Positions 1 to 11,423 of a DNA stretch of 64,000 nt are shown here, piece by piece. Source of the stretch: Tetraselmis striata (Eukaryota > Chlorophyta > Chlorodendrophyceae > Chlorodendrales > Chlorodendraceae); the NCBI GenBank assembly GCA_006384855.1, contig VCJN01002363.1, forward strand, positions 1-64,000. Direction: 5' to 3'. Under the pieces are notes generated by a model. It had not been told where the DNA came from. It saw only the letters and a list, made by a program, of their open reading frames with translations, and did no database searches. Position numbers and translations under genes: made by a program. Numbering within the stretch: the first letter of the stretch is position 1; each line of letters opens with the position of its first letter.

Positions 1-50
1 CTTTTGGCGGTGGATTTGCTACTGCAGTTTTTGCAATTCACGCTGGCCTG
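1..50 (+). repeat. 3' end fragment of retroelement family B
   Basis: The first 50 bases resemble a tail seen again near 29361-29402, 25640-25700 (reverse) and 59795-59830: a GTGGATTTG-TACTGC stretch, a T-rich tract, then AATTCAC-C(A/T)GG. Shared tails at unrelated sites suggest the 3' end of a dispersed retroelement. The left part lies outside the window. Confidence 0.4.
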
Positions 51-829
51 CTGGGGATACTGATCACACCGTGTTTGCACGGCCCATGGTCGGTCCGATC
101 ATGAATATAATAATAGACAGTGGTGCTGTACGTATCTGCAGGGGCCTTGGGGGGGGGGGGGGGGGGGGGGGCAAGTATGCGACTGTTGGCTACTCGTGCC
201 GATTAGACAATACATACGATTTGAGCACTGTAACAATTAGACACTTAAAGTATTTGCCCTCGCACGCTTGCCCCACAATCATACGACGTCAAACGCAATG
301 AATTGATGGGGTGGCGCGCGTCCTGACTTAGGTTTTTCCTCGCATCCGCTCTGCGCATCCCCAATTTTGCACGTTTTGGCGGGCAAACAGTGAAATTGAG
401 TGCAAAAGGGGGATATAGTGCAATTGTCCCTCCAAAACATGCGTTTTGAGAATTTCGTGCAAAATGACTCCAAAAAAGGCTACTTTCACAAGTGAGCAAC
501 ATAACACTTTTTGTGAACGTTTGTTCATCCAACACGGTAACTTAAGTTGACTGGGGCGCTCAACGGCTGGTAGAGCGAGTGCCTACGAAAATGCAAGTCG
601 GCCTACTGGCCGTGAGATCATAGTCGTCACATTCCTAGCTACCGGTACTGTCTCATCTCGGAATAAAGATGTAGTGATTCGGTACCTGGGGTACGTTGCG
701 ACTGGAATGTGGGCCGACGCGCAGATAGGCTGGCTCGTCCCTGCACGCCTAGGGCGTCTGTCCGGAGTACGGGTAATTGTTCCCGTAATTCCGGCAATCC
801 CTAGCAAGGTACCCTGACAAGGTATCCCT
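51..829. other. Intergenic, no gene seen
   Basis: No exon-like reading frame with splice signals was found. It holds a run of 23 G at about 149-171. Confidence 0.5.
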
Positions 830-1057
830 TGTCCGCTCGGTTGAGCGGTGGTTTCTTATCCAAGAGGTCCCGGCGGTTTGATTCCTGGTGGATTTATTTC
901 GGCAATACTGGGTTTACCTGGTTGATGCATCAGCCCTTCGCGGTTCCGATGGGGCAATGGCCTAGGGGCTATGCCAAACCTACGACTGCAGTTGGCTCAA
1001 GAGGTCAATTGCGGGGGCGGCTTCGGCCGATCTCCCGTCGCTAAATATTATTTTTAC
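830..1057 (+). mobile_element. tRNA-derived SINE, copy 1 (near full length)
   Basis: It begins with an RNA polymerase III A-box-like sequence (CTCGGTTGAGCGGTGG, about 836-851) and a B-box-like sequence (GTTTGATTCC, about 876-885). These are followed by a body shared with five other copies: GGGGCAATGGCC, then GGGCTATGCC, CTACGACTGCAGTTGGC, and GGGGCGGCTTCGGCCGAT. It ends in a T-rich tail. This is the most diverged of the long copies, and I see no clean target-site duplication. Confidence 0.75.
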
Positions 1058-2341
1058 CAGTCACTGGTGGATCCAATTGCATTAAAAAATCTACCAGCAT
1101 TGAAAGCCGGACAGTAAAACATAAATCACCCGCTTAATTCATGTATAGCGGCTTCCCCGCTTTGAGAAAAGGAGGCATGGCCCTTATCCATGTATATACG
1201 GTTCATCGACTGGCATATATATATATGGTTCATCGCCACACGCACACAGGCCAGAAAATTGGCCAGCTCTTGTTTGCGTGGCGCCGCCGTTTCTCCTTGC
1301 TTGCTCATCTGTTGCGCATGCAAACAACGTTCTTGGCGGGGTCGCGGCGGCGCGCAATGCACGTGATGGTGGTGCTGCGCCTGCGTCGCGTCGCTCGTCA
1401 GCATGCGTTGCTATGGCCCGGGTCATCGGCTGCAACCGCACTCGCCGTGGTTGAGGACCGTGGTGGCTGGGCGGTGGTCCCCATTGGTTTTATGTTTCCA
1501 TTGGTTTTTTTCTTGGCTTTCCGTGTTTCCCTGGACTCTTTGGTTCCTTGGCTCTTCCTTGTTTCTTGGCTCCCTTGCCTCATGCTTGACCCTTGGTTTC
1601 ATGCTTATATATCTTTCCTTTGCTGGCAATCTTTCACAATTGTTTTTAGTCAGCGCGCATATATGTTAAAGCGTTGATGTAAGAATTCTTCTCGACATGC
1701 ATATATTGTTGTATGAGTATACTCATATATAGTGGTTACATATGTGATAGCTGCAACATTCAAGAAATCCACACAAAAACCCAAAGGTAATCGATTAAGG
1801 ATCGATCCAGCCACGGGCCACCAGAGGCGGGAACCGCCATGGCATGCACCGATCAGGTATCGCCAGCCGCCAGCCGCCGCACCACGCAGTAACTAAGGAC
1901 GCTCTGACTCCCCAGCTTACAATTCCGGGCCATTGCAGTAGCGGCACTTGTCCGAATGTGAGTTGGAGGCGCCGACTGGAAAGGAGCTTCGGAGAGGTCT
2001 CGCAGCAAGGAGCGGAAGTGGGGGGTTGATTCAACCGAGAACGGACGCACGTGGGTGATGAGCAAGCAGGTAGGCAGGCACCCCCGATATCGAATTCGTA
2101 CATGAATCGCTAGAGTACTTGATACTTATCGACGGAATTCCACCCGTGTCGACCCGGTGCATTTCAGGTTGGGTCGCTCCATATTCCAGTACCTGTACGA
2201 CTTTCTGGGACGCAAGTCGCACCGGTGTCAAATTTCGGCCACTCAGCAATATAAAGAGATATAGCGCTAAGGGTACTGGAATACTGTTCTACTAAATATC
2301 GTATCTTCGTCATTATGTTCTTTTAGGCCCTGCATATAGAT
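1058..2341. other. Intergenic, low-complexity
   Basis: No supportable gene. About 1490-1620 is a T/G/C-rich imperfect repeat of CCTTGGTTTC-like units. Short ATATAT tracts occur at about 1195-1230 and 1600-1740. Confidence 0.4.
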
Positions 2342-2447
2342 ACATGAGCTAGCTGCAAAAGGCGATCAGAAAACCACCCGAAAAGGCAATACGAAACGTC
2401 CACTACAGCAATTGCGCGGTGAAAGCAGCACAACAAGAGGGTGATGC
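2342..2447 (-). mobile_element. LINE family A, 5'-truncated 3' end
   Basis: Reading the minus strand, it ends with the family's 3' terminus GCTAGCTCATGTA, preceded by CTGATCGCCTTTTGC-like and CCTTTTCGGGTGG-like blocks. The same end occurs at 20426-20467, 29417-29893, 48074-48771 and 49178-49240. The match to the longer 48-kb copy fades near 2447. No clear duplication is visible. Confidence 0.65.
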
Positions 2448-2486
2448 GTTATTATGTTTTTCATTTGTATAAATACCGGCGCCATT

Positions 2487-2599
2487 CGAATGAGGCAATG
2501 GTCTATGGGCTATGCCAGACCTACGACTGCAGTTGGCGCACGAGGTCAAGTGCTGGGGCGGCTTCGGCCGATGTCCCGGGGCGAACTTTACTTTACTTT
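2487..2599 (+). mobile_element. SINE, 5'-truncated copy 2 with target-site duplication
   Basis: The 113-bp body matches the 3' half of the tRNA-derived SINE (GGCAATGGTC to GCGGCTTCGGCCGATG and a CTTTACTTT tail). It is flanked by an exact 13-bp duplication, TACCGGCGCCATT, at 2474-2486 and 2600-2612. This supports insertion by target-primed reverse transcription. Confidence 0.85.
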
Positions 2600-2914
2600 T
2601 ACCGGCGCCATTTCTGCGCCTGGCGGTGGTATTTCTTTACATATTATTTGCTTGTACCCGCGTCGCTACCGGTACCTACCGTGAGGATTGCTGTGTCGCC
2701 AATCGGCGTAGGCACGGCCGTCGTCATCAGCTCGCCATCCGTCGTGCTGAAAGGGCTGAAATAACGAAACGTCGAACGAAACGCCGCAGCCGCGAGTCGC
2801 TACTCGGCGTCGCCCGCAGGATGCGAGGATGGATGACTGACGTGTCTCGGCACGCCGAGGGAACGCTCGCGTCGCTTTCGTCAGCACATCCGCGTACCTG
2901 ACAGACCAGCGCGC

Positions 2915-4720
2915 ATGCTTGAAAGCCGCAGCGCTCTGGTCCCCGGCAAAATGATGCAGTCGGGCGTGAAAGTGTATTTGCTGTTGGCCACGGCGGCGGG
3001 CGTCTCGGCTGCCGCGCTGTTGCGATTGGGGCGGCGGCGCGGCGGATCGAAGTCGGCCAAGGGGGTCCGGGGAGACGATCCGCGCGTGGCGCGCCCTGCA
3101 ACGATCGCCGGTCCGCCGCCCGGTACCAAGAAGGGGGTCGGCATGGCCACGGGCGCGCCGCAGAAGGGGAAGGCTAGGGCCAGCGAGGCCACGCGGCTCC
3201 GGGGCGGCTGGGAGGCGCGCGTGGCGGCGCTACGCCCGTCGTGGTTTTACTCCTGGGGCCCCGGCAGTCCGCAGGTGCTGGAGAGTGCGCCGCCCGGCGT
3301 GGAGTTCGTGCCCATGGTATGCCGGCTGGAATAGCGCTGCACTTGGCGCAGCCCCATGCACGCGACTCGTCTGCCCGCCCGAGGCCCACGAGTGCTGACG
3401 ATCGCGACGGTGCTGCTTCGGAACTTGCCGACCCGTAAAAGCCGCGTGTTTGAGTGCCTGCTGCAGTGCTGCTAAGGCGATCATTTACGTTGAATTTATA
3501 TTATTATGGTTATTATTATCAGTGCGCGCCGCAAGTGTAGACCCGCAGATAAGTTGCGCTAATATGAAACACAGCGAACTCGAACTTCCCTATCTGTCAG
3601 AAGCCAAATATAGACAGAGCTGTTGCGGGGCTATCATGGCGAAAGCTCCTATCTAACGGTTTCATGCAACCCAAATTAGCCTTGAAATTGGGGTTTGTAA
3701 CAACAATGCCCAATAAAGTAATTATGCGAAGTGGGTGCAGGCACAAGGTACGGCGTGAAGTTGTGTGAGTGGCGGCTTGTGGGCTGTGCTTGGCTCCTCG
3801 CACTGACACCCATCCCCCATGCTGTCAGGTATTTGGCGGCAACAACGTGGGCAGGGTGCGATCTTCGCCGTGCCCGCTGTGCCGGTGGTTGGCAAAGTGG
3901 CTGCTTCACGGGCATCCTGCAGTTGGCGCACGTCACTCTGGCTGCAATGGCATCGCTTTTCTGCCGGATAGCGTCGCCATGTGCAGCTGGGGGGCTAAGG
4001 CGGGCAGGCCGGGTGTGTTGCATGTTGCGGCAGGTGAGGGAGCGGGTCGGCGCAATCCGGGAGCAGCACGCGCAAGGCACCTGCTGCGCCCTGCTGGGCT
4101 TCAACGAGCCGGACGGGCACGAGCAGGCCAACATGAGCGTGGAGCGCGCGCTGGAGGTGTGGCCCGAGCTGGAGGCGGCGGGCGTCCTCCTGGGCAGCCC
4201 CGCGGCCATCAAGGCCAACCGCCCCTGGATGGCGGAGTTCATGGCGGGCGCCAAGCTCCGTGGCTGCCAAGTGGACTTCGTAACGGTGCACTGGTGCGCA
4301 GGCAGGGGGCCCCCTTCCCCCGTGCTCACCCTCTTCGTGAGGACATGACCTGTCTGGCATTCTGAGCGACTCCGGCATGCCGGCAGGTATTCGGGCCTCA
4401 GCGTGGAGAACTTCGTCAAGCACCTGCATGAGGTGCACGAAGCGTACGGTCTCCCCATCTGGATCACCGAGTTTGGCGTCGCCGACTACAAAGCCAAGGA
4501 TCTGAGCTGCAACCGCTTCACGGCGGAGCAAGTGCAGGACTTCATGCGCGAGGTGCTGCCGCGCCTGGACGCCCTGGACTTTGTGCACCGCTACGCGTGG
4601 TTCTGCTTCGACCAGTCCAGCCGCGTGGGGCACGTGAGCGCGCTCTTCCGGGCGGACAACACGCTCACGGAGCTTGGCCACATTTATGCCAACCACCAGG
4701 CGCCAACCAACACGCCCTAG
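2915..4720 (+). CDS. GH128-type glycoside hydrolase (Asl1-like, Glyco_hydro_cc)
   Basis: Predicted beta-glucan-cleaving TIM-barrel enzyme of about 340 residues. Exons are 2915-3316, 3829-3855, 4034-4293 and 4387-4720; all phases agree and all introns are GT-AG. Residues about 106-136 (WFYSWG ... VEFVPM) match the family's first strand. GFNEPD supplies the expected acid/base glutamate at about 168, and WITEFG supplies the nucleophile at about 258. VTVHWYSG is restored exactly across the last intron. The N-terminus (VYLLLATAAGVSAAALLRL) looks like a signal or signal-anchor segment followed by a basic stretch, so the enzyme is probably secretory or membrane-anchored. I started at the first in-frame ATG; ATGs at 2951 and 2954 are equally possible. 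The 27-nt second exon (VFGGNNVGR) is a micro-exon. Family assignment is firm; substrate is inferred from GH128 enzymes acting on beta-1,3-glucan. Confidence 0.87.
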
Positions 4721-6868
4721 CGCATGCTGTGCGATTTAGACCTGAAAACCTGTTAGCTCGATGGTGGTGGCGTGGAGCGACATGTGCATGTTGGGGCTTG
4801 TGGCACCGCAATGATGAGATGCTGATTGGGAGTCGTGTGGAAGTTGGTGTTGCAGGATTGCTTGCTGGTGACGGATTCTTGCAGTGCTAGTAGTAATTTG
4901 TGGGTGATTGGCGGCCAGATTTGTTCAGGATAGCAAATATGAGTGTGAGAAATGTTTTTTCACTATCCGCGCACTGGCATGGACTGACTGGTATAGAGTT
5001 AACTCAGGAGAGCAAAGCGCGGATGTAGTTTGCCCTAACAAAATCAGGACCCGTAGCCTAATTGACCCTGTGAATATCTTTTAAGTCAGCTCTTCATCGC
5101 ATATCTCGATTTTTGTGCCGCCTCACGTGCGCAAACCCCGAGCAAAACTGAGCTTTGAGCTGTGGTGCGCGGCGCTTTATGAGGACTTGTTTTTTTCTCA
5201 TCCTGGCCTGGGTACCAGGTACATCCGCCACTCGAGACACGATAAAAAAAGACAGCCCGCTCGTCGCAAATGTCATGACCCACATTAATATCATGACCCA
5301 CATGGCGGCATCACAGCGCTAACTTTGAGCACGTCACAGGCTAACTTTGAGCACGACGATAGTCGCTAATTACGCCTGCGTTTGCTACTTTGCTCCCACG
5401 AGTACGGGTACTGAACGGTATTCACAAGTACGGGTACGGATACCCGCGCCGTGAAGTTATTTGTTTATTGGTAATACTTCGCGGACGATTTGCGGCTAAA
5501 TCAGTTTTCTTTCCGTTTTTTATTCGGTATGAAATGGCAAACTGTTTCCGGCACTGGCGGAACTCATATACATACCAGTAAGAGCACGGTTTAAAACGCG
5601 ATATTCTCGGATATCTGTTTTTAGCAGTCGACCTTTACTTTAGTTTATCTCTAGCAGGGTTGTTTACGGCTACGGCTACGTGCATACGATGACATCCCGT
5701 TTTAGACCAAACGCGTTTTCAACCATGCTGCTCGCGTTTTATACCATTAATCCTTATCGCGTCGTCGTCGCGTCGTCCCGCAAGCGCGCGCTGCAGCAGG
5801 CGTGGCGGCAAGCGCAGGGCGTGCGCCACAGCAAACTGCCAGTCCCGCGGCGCCGCGCACGACCACCAGCGTTGCGCCGCGACTCGACATAACCCCAGAA
5901 TCTAGTCGCCACTACCACTGCGGCTGCACGGCGTTGTCTACCATCGCCATCAAAACGCAATGCCGACAAGTAGTCAGGCGCGGGGCTTCGGTGGTGAAGG
6001 GGGACCGGTCCGTGCTATGTACAGGTAAAGTGCGGCGGGGCGGCGGGGCGGCAGCTCGGCGGACCGAGCCGAGCCTGTGGGCGATGCTCGTAGATACACC
6101 GCCTGTGGGCGCCAACCCACGGAGGTCAACTCACGCAGCAGCAGAAAACGAATGCTCTGTGCTGGGATACTGTGCCATGAGAGTCGAGCGGTAGCGCATC
6201 GAGGGGCTTCTCGCTGTGGCAGTGCGTCCTATTCTCCGCTCCCGACGGACGTGAATAACGCTGTCGCGGCTTAACCGACACGGCGCGGCTCGACGAAGCA
6301 AATTCCGTCGGTCGGCCCGGGAAAAAAATTGTAAAGCTGCGTGGGCAGGGCGCTTCGCCAGCCGACATACCCTGTGGCACAACGCGCTAGTGGCTGAGTA
6401 GAGATTATATGTGCTGCTTGGTCGATGCTACTCTGGGGGTTACGGCGCCGGTGGATTTACTGGCCGGGGGGGGGGGGGGGGGGGGGGGGGTACGACGCCC
6501 CGCATTTCGCCATACTGGCTCCACATAGTTGCGCCTGCTGGGGCTGCGGAACCGCGCGGCAGAGCTTCGCCCTCTCATGGCTTTCCGTCTCACATTTGCT
6601 TCCCACATGTCGCTCCACAGCCCGGACGTGCACAGCTACATTCAGGGGCTTTATAGCGCGGAGCCAGTGAGAGGTGCGCTACAATCCCCCCCCCCCCCCC
6701 TTCCCCCCCCCGACACACACACACACACACACACACGCACTCATCGTCGCCTTTTTCCTCCCCATACCAACCATGAGCCCAAGCTGTACTGACATGCTGC
6801 ATACTGGTGGGGTAGGTTAGCAACCTGCAAAAAATACCTCGCTGTGTTGTGGTGAGGAACTTGCACCT
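4721..6868. other. Intergenic, no gene seen
   Basis: No exon series found. GCTAACTTTGAGCAC occurs twice (about 5318 and 5339). A poly-G run is at about 6465-6490. A C-run, then CA repeat, lies at 6686-6737, just upstream of the next gene. Confidence 0.4.
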
Positions 6869-8871
6869 ATGGATATCCCAGCTGCACGCGAGCTGTGCCG
6901 GAGATACCGTGGTTTGCAGCTTCGGGGCGTTGAGTGGAGTGTTCTGCCCCGCGTTGCAGACCCCTACCTGGCGAGGCAGCTTGGGCGGCCAGCCTCAGCT
7001 GCGCCGCAATCTGAGCGCAACCCGGTAAGGCAGCTCCCCGTCATCGCTCGCCTACCTGCCCAAGAACACCCCCATAAAGCCGCCCCTCCCCAGGCAGGGT
7101 CGCCCCCTCCCCGCAATGGCCCCTGCAGCATCTCATCCGCGCATGCTCGGCGCTGCTCCCGCGCGGTGTAGTATGGCTACGGGGTGCTGGTGGGTGGCGC
7201 CACGCCGCCCGCGGAGGACGGCTACCACTACGGCCCCGGCCCCATCATGATGACGCCGCGCAAGCTGCGGGGGCCCCAGCTGCAGCCGCCCAGCGATGCG
7301 GCGGGCCAACTCACCAACGGCCGCTGGAAAGGGCGCGACATTCCCAGGAAGGGGCACGGCCTGCCGCCGGCCGACAACCGCGAGGAGGTTCATGTTCGCA
7401 TGAAGGCGGTCCACCCAAAGCACAGTCACTTGTTGTCCGCCAGCCAGCGGTGCGTGCCAAGGACTGCAAGAGCGCGCCCGGGGGGGGCGGGGGGGGGCAA
7501 AGGGGCATGCGGCCATGAAGCGATCGCTGATGGCGATTGGTACGCAGGGACCCGCTCGGATGGCATGGGTACTGTGGTCTTGGCGGCAACGAAGGAGGCC
7601 ACCAAAAGACAGGTACGCCCGGGCGCGGATGTCGCAATTGAGTCCGGTGGCGGAGAAAGCGGAGGCCGCAAGGGGGGGGGGGGGGGGTCAATCTCCGGCT
7701 CATCGCAAACCCTGCGAATCTGATATGGTTCTGCTGGATGATGGCCGTACCTGACCAGCGCAACGCTGGGCGCGCCTCCCCGATACCCTCAGGCCGCAAG
7801 ACCATGACCGTGAGCAAGCCCAGCGACGAGTACGGCAACCGCATTTTCGGCGGCGTGCTAAAGCCGATGTCGGAGGTGAGGCTTGTGTCGGCTGGTCTGC
7901 TCGAATCGCATCCATGGCCAGTTTGTCGTGTGCCGACTTTGAGGATACGCCTATGCCCCGGCAGAGTGGCGAGACGGTGCCGCCGCCCGCCAGGCGCTCC
8001 AAGGGCACTGGCGCGCCGCCGCCCGCCCTGGCGGTCAACACCAGCAGCCGCGTGCTGGGCACCAGTGCGGCGCTCACGGCCGACGACATCAACCCGGGCG
8101 CGGCTGCCTGCCACAGGACACCAGGTGAGGGGGCGGGTCGGAAGCGACTACACGCCACATCCGTTGTAATCGTCGCGGATATCGCGGATGTCCCGAAGCA
8201 TGCTGATGCGCGCACCCTCCTAAACACGCATTCTTACTCATTGGTCGGCTCGTCGGTCACTTGGTGCCGCCTACCGGAGTGGGAGCTTGGGCCGGCAGTG
8301 GCGCGGTGGTGAACTCGACGGCTGTGGTGTCCTCGTTGTGCTCGCAGAGGGCGTCAGGCGCCGGCCGGCGACCGCGGCTGCTGCGTACCGCGACAACGTG
8401 GGCGGGGTGCTGACGCAGGAGTGGGCCACGAGCAACCGCACCAACACCGTGGCGCAGCATGGCTGGCGCCAGGTGGAGAGGCATGCGCAGGTGCGCCCCC
8501 CCTGGGCCCACCCACCCCTCTCTCCTCCTCCCCCAACCGCATGAGCCCACGCGGCAAATATCTCATTACCCATTCCCAAATACAAGGACACCATACCGAC
8601 ACCACTCTGGAGAGAGGACATGCTGTCAGAAGGCGCCTGATGCAGCTTGTGGCCGTGCGGTGCTGCTGCGCTCGATGAGGGAGCAGCTGCGCCGATATGA
8701 CGTGCTGGCCACCGCCCTTCGGGGGTGCTTAGCACGCTGACTGACTGTCTCCTGCTGCGACAACGCCAGGAGGCCCGTCTGGCGGACTCGAAGGCGGTGT
8801 GGTCGGACGCCCATGCTAGCGGCACCGCCAACCGCTTGCGCGGCATGCGCCAAAGCTTCGCATTCGGTTAA
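6869..8871 (+). CDS. Unrecognised eight-exon protein (about 352 aa)
   Basis: I do not recognise the family. Exons with agreeing phases are 6869-7024, 7172-7449, 7548-7612, 7793-7875, 7965-8124, 8348-8490, 8630-8701 and 8770-8871, giving 353 codons with the stop. The third exon and the exit of the seventh rest mainly on phase and GT/AG signals and are least sure. The product is Gly/Pro-rich in the middle and has two similar segments, NRIFGGVLKP and NVGGVLTQEW. A basic helical stretch (LLRSMREQLRRYD) comes near the end, and the C-terminus is GMRQSFAFG. No signal peptide, membrane span or catalytic motif is visible. The GVL segments could be structural repeats, but that is speculation. Confidence 0.6.
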
Positions 8872-10617
8872 CCGAGGTGCACGGGGGCGAGGTGCCTCCG
8901 GCTCGCATTGCAAGCGCCTACGTCTGCTAGGCATCGCTGCGCCCCACAGCGCGCCACCCGGAAGCGAGGCAGGGGGTGGCGAGTTCGCTTTGATGTGCAC
9001 ATTTGAGGTGTGGGCGGAGAGAAGAGATAGGGAACCTTCTCATGCACGTACACTCGCTCATGCACAGGGCCGTGCGGTGAGGGACACGGCATGCAACCGT
9101 ACTTCTACTTTGCCTGTAATTATTCCCTTTTTGTTGGAAGTAGTGTGACTTCAAAGGCGAGCAGCCAATGCAGGGCCTGTAAATGTCGACTTGGCGCCGT
9201 ACTTCTTCCGGCACGTGCCTGCAGCACTGTCGAATACAACCGCTGGAAACACAGAATTCGAACGGCGCCAGGAGGATGTGGCGCCGCTCCATGACAGGCG
9301 TCAAAGCCGAGCCCATTCCATAAAAACGCTTTTAGCAAGACGCCGGGTGTATTCGCCTCATGGCATCCAGCTCCAATCTGGACGGCAGCCGAGGGTTGTG
9401 TGCAGCAATAACATGACGGTCGCAGGGCATGGAGCAAGGCTGCGGGAGGCCGTTCCGGTTAGACCCAGTTGGCCTCTGTGTGCGCCGGCATGAGTTTCAA
9501 AGGTATCACTGTCCCCTCCCGGGGAAAGCGAAGCTTGTCAGGCATTGCGTCTCTATGCGCAAATCGGCCACTCACACAACGGGAGATGCAGCCACTGTGA
9601 AACCAATAACTATCACTGCAATCCCGGGCGAGGCTGACAAAACCCCCATCGTGGTGTCAAAAATTGACCCACCAAAAGCTGATTACTTCGCTGCATGTTA
9701 TCAATATCGAATGTTGCCGCTGAGTGATGAAAGAAACGATGTCACAGCATCATCAGTAATGGCGCGGCGGGTCAGCAAAACGGGGCCAACTCGGTGTGCT
9801 GTGAGATGTCAGCGATGTTGATTATGTGCGCATCATCACATGATGTTATTACTGATCCATATCATCAACACATACATGCAGGTAGAATAGGGCAAATTAG
9901 TCATATACGGTGACGAATAGTCCTCTCTCGATCATTCATGCGCCCCGCCGTGACCTGGCCCGTCATGATAACTTGATCATCACTCTGCGGCCATCATGAG
10001 CTTCAAGTTGTAGTGATCATGACAGGGATATGCTCATCAGCCGCAGCACAATCACCGTCTTATTCCCCTGCTAGCATATATCATCACTACCTCCCCCTTC
10101 CGTAACGTGCCGGCGCGCGGACGATCGTGCACCGCGCGTGTAGCAGCTTTAGTCGGACGGGCTGATTACAGCGACATCGCGCGTTTATCCAGCAGCAAAA
10201 TTGCCATGTGTGGCTCCGAAACCAGCACGTATGGTTTCGGAGCTATTTACTGTGCTCATCCAGAACCTAATATATTCATCGGCTCCGAAACCCTCACCTG
10301 TTGTCCAGCACAGACTGTACGGGTAAGAACGGGCGCCGCGCCGAGGAAATAATTGACTTTCGTCGCGCTGTGCTGCCGCCCGGCACCCCGCGCTCCATGG
10401 GCGAGCAGGCGAGGGGTAGCTGTCGACGAGCTGAGCACCGGTTGGGGCCGCGGACTTTTTAGTTGGGGGCATCCGGCGGCTGAAGGGATTTACCGCACAC
10501 CTAGGTGGACACCAACCGCGCAGCGTGTGACTCCCACCGGTCCGCCATTTTCCACCGTGTCGTCTCTCGCACGCTTTGTTGCTGCCGCGTGATTTAAGTG
10601 CGCACCTTCCGACCACG
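8872..10617. other. Intergenic with a TGGTTTCGGAGC hairpin
   Basis: No gene seen. At 10213-10243 GCTCCGAAACCA and TGGTTTCGGAGC form an inverted repeat with a 7-base loop. A further CTCCGAAACC half-site lies near 10282. The same motif recurs at 35.9-36.1 and 37.5 kb. Confidence 0.5.
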
Positions 10618-11121
10618 ATGCCGCCAGCGGCTAGCGCAACATCGCGAGCAACCGGTGTCAGCAGCCCAGCGGGAGTACTTCTGGGTGCCACTTCCGGCAA
10701 AACCCCGCGAGCGACGAGACCCGCGCTCGGCCCCGGTCCCCTCTCCCTGTCACCAGCATGTCGACGCGGGCCTCCCGGGGTTTGTCCTGCGGGGCCTGGG
10801 TCCCGGGGGGCAGGCGCTCGGAGGAGCGCGCTGCGGCACAGCAGCGACGCAGTGTCCGTGGCGCCGGTGAGTGGACGACACGACGGCGGGCGACGCGGGA
10901 GGGCGTCGGCCCGCTTGGTGGCCGCCGCCGCAAAGCGAGGGAAATCCCCCGCCGGCAAGCGCACGCGGGGGAGCAAACCGGCTGAAGGCAGGCGCAGGGA
11001 GCTGAACGGCCTGCAGGCGGCGGTGCTGTCGCTGGACTTCAACACGCGCGTGGCGCTGGGCATCGGCGTGCAGGTCGTGTGCTGGCTGGGCCTGTTCTAC
11101 TTTGCCACCAGCGGCCAGTGA
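10618..11121 (+). CDS. Small basic protein with C-terminal membrane segment (167 aa)
   Basis: A single open exon from ATG 10618 to TGA. The first 120 or so residues are rich in Ala, Arg, Ser, Pro and Gly, as in organelle transit peptides. The last 40 residues contain one predicted membrane span (LGIGVQVVCWLGLFYFA) followed by TSGQ and the stop. A tail-anchored or plastid-imported single-span protein fits this, but I recognise no family. A good donor-like GTGAGT at about 10867 lies inside the reading frame, so an intron cannot be excluded. It converges on the GNAT gene; the gap (11122-11423) holds a poly-G run at about 11190-11211. Confidence 0.5.
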   Translation: MPPAASATSRATGVSSPAGVLLGATSGKTPRATRPALGPGPLSLSPACRRGPPGVCPAGPGSRGAGARRSALRHSSDAVSVAPVSGRHDGGRRGRASARLVAAAAKRGKSPAGKRTRGSKPAEGRRRELNGLQAAVLSLDFNTRVALGIGVQVVCWLGLFYFATSGQ

Positions 11122-11423
11122 GCCGGCTTCATTGGGTGCTCTTCCTGAGTACACCAGAGCCAGCTGTCTGACATGAGGCGGAAGGGGAGGGGGGGGGGGG
11201 GGGGGGGGGGGTATTAGACAATTGCTGCCTTGCCGTTTTGCATGGCACTAATCAGCCTCCCCCTCCTCTAGCTCTGGTGGGGGCGTTTGTCAAGTGATTC
11301 GTTTTAACATAACGAAACATCTTGCATGCCTTCGTGAATTTACAGGGCACAAAGGTCTGCGCCCCGTGGTGGATTACCGCCCCTCAGTGGCGGCACACCA
11401 CATCTTGGCTTTGCCGTCTCTGC

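Noticed and set aside
555..650. tRNA-like stretch (CTCAACGGCTGGTAGAGC)
   Set aside because: An A-box-like word is present but no B-box at the right spacing and no clover-leaf pairing could be made.
1141..1677. 178-codon open frame, Leu/Trp/Phe-rich
   Set aside because: It is produced by a T/G-rich low-complexity repeat; no splice context, domain or conserved composition.
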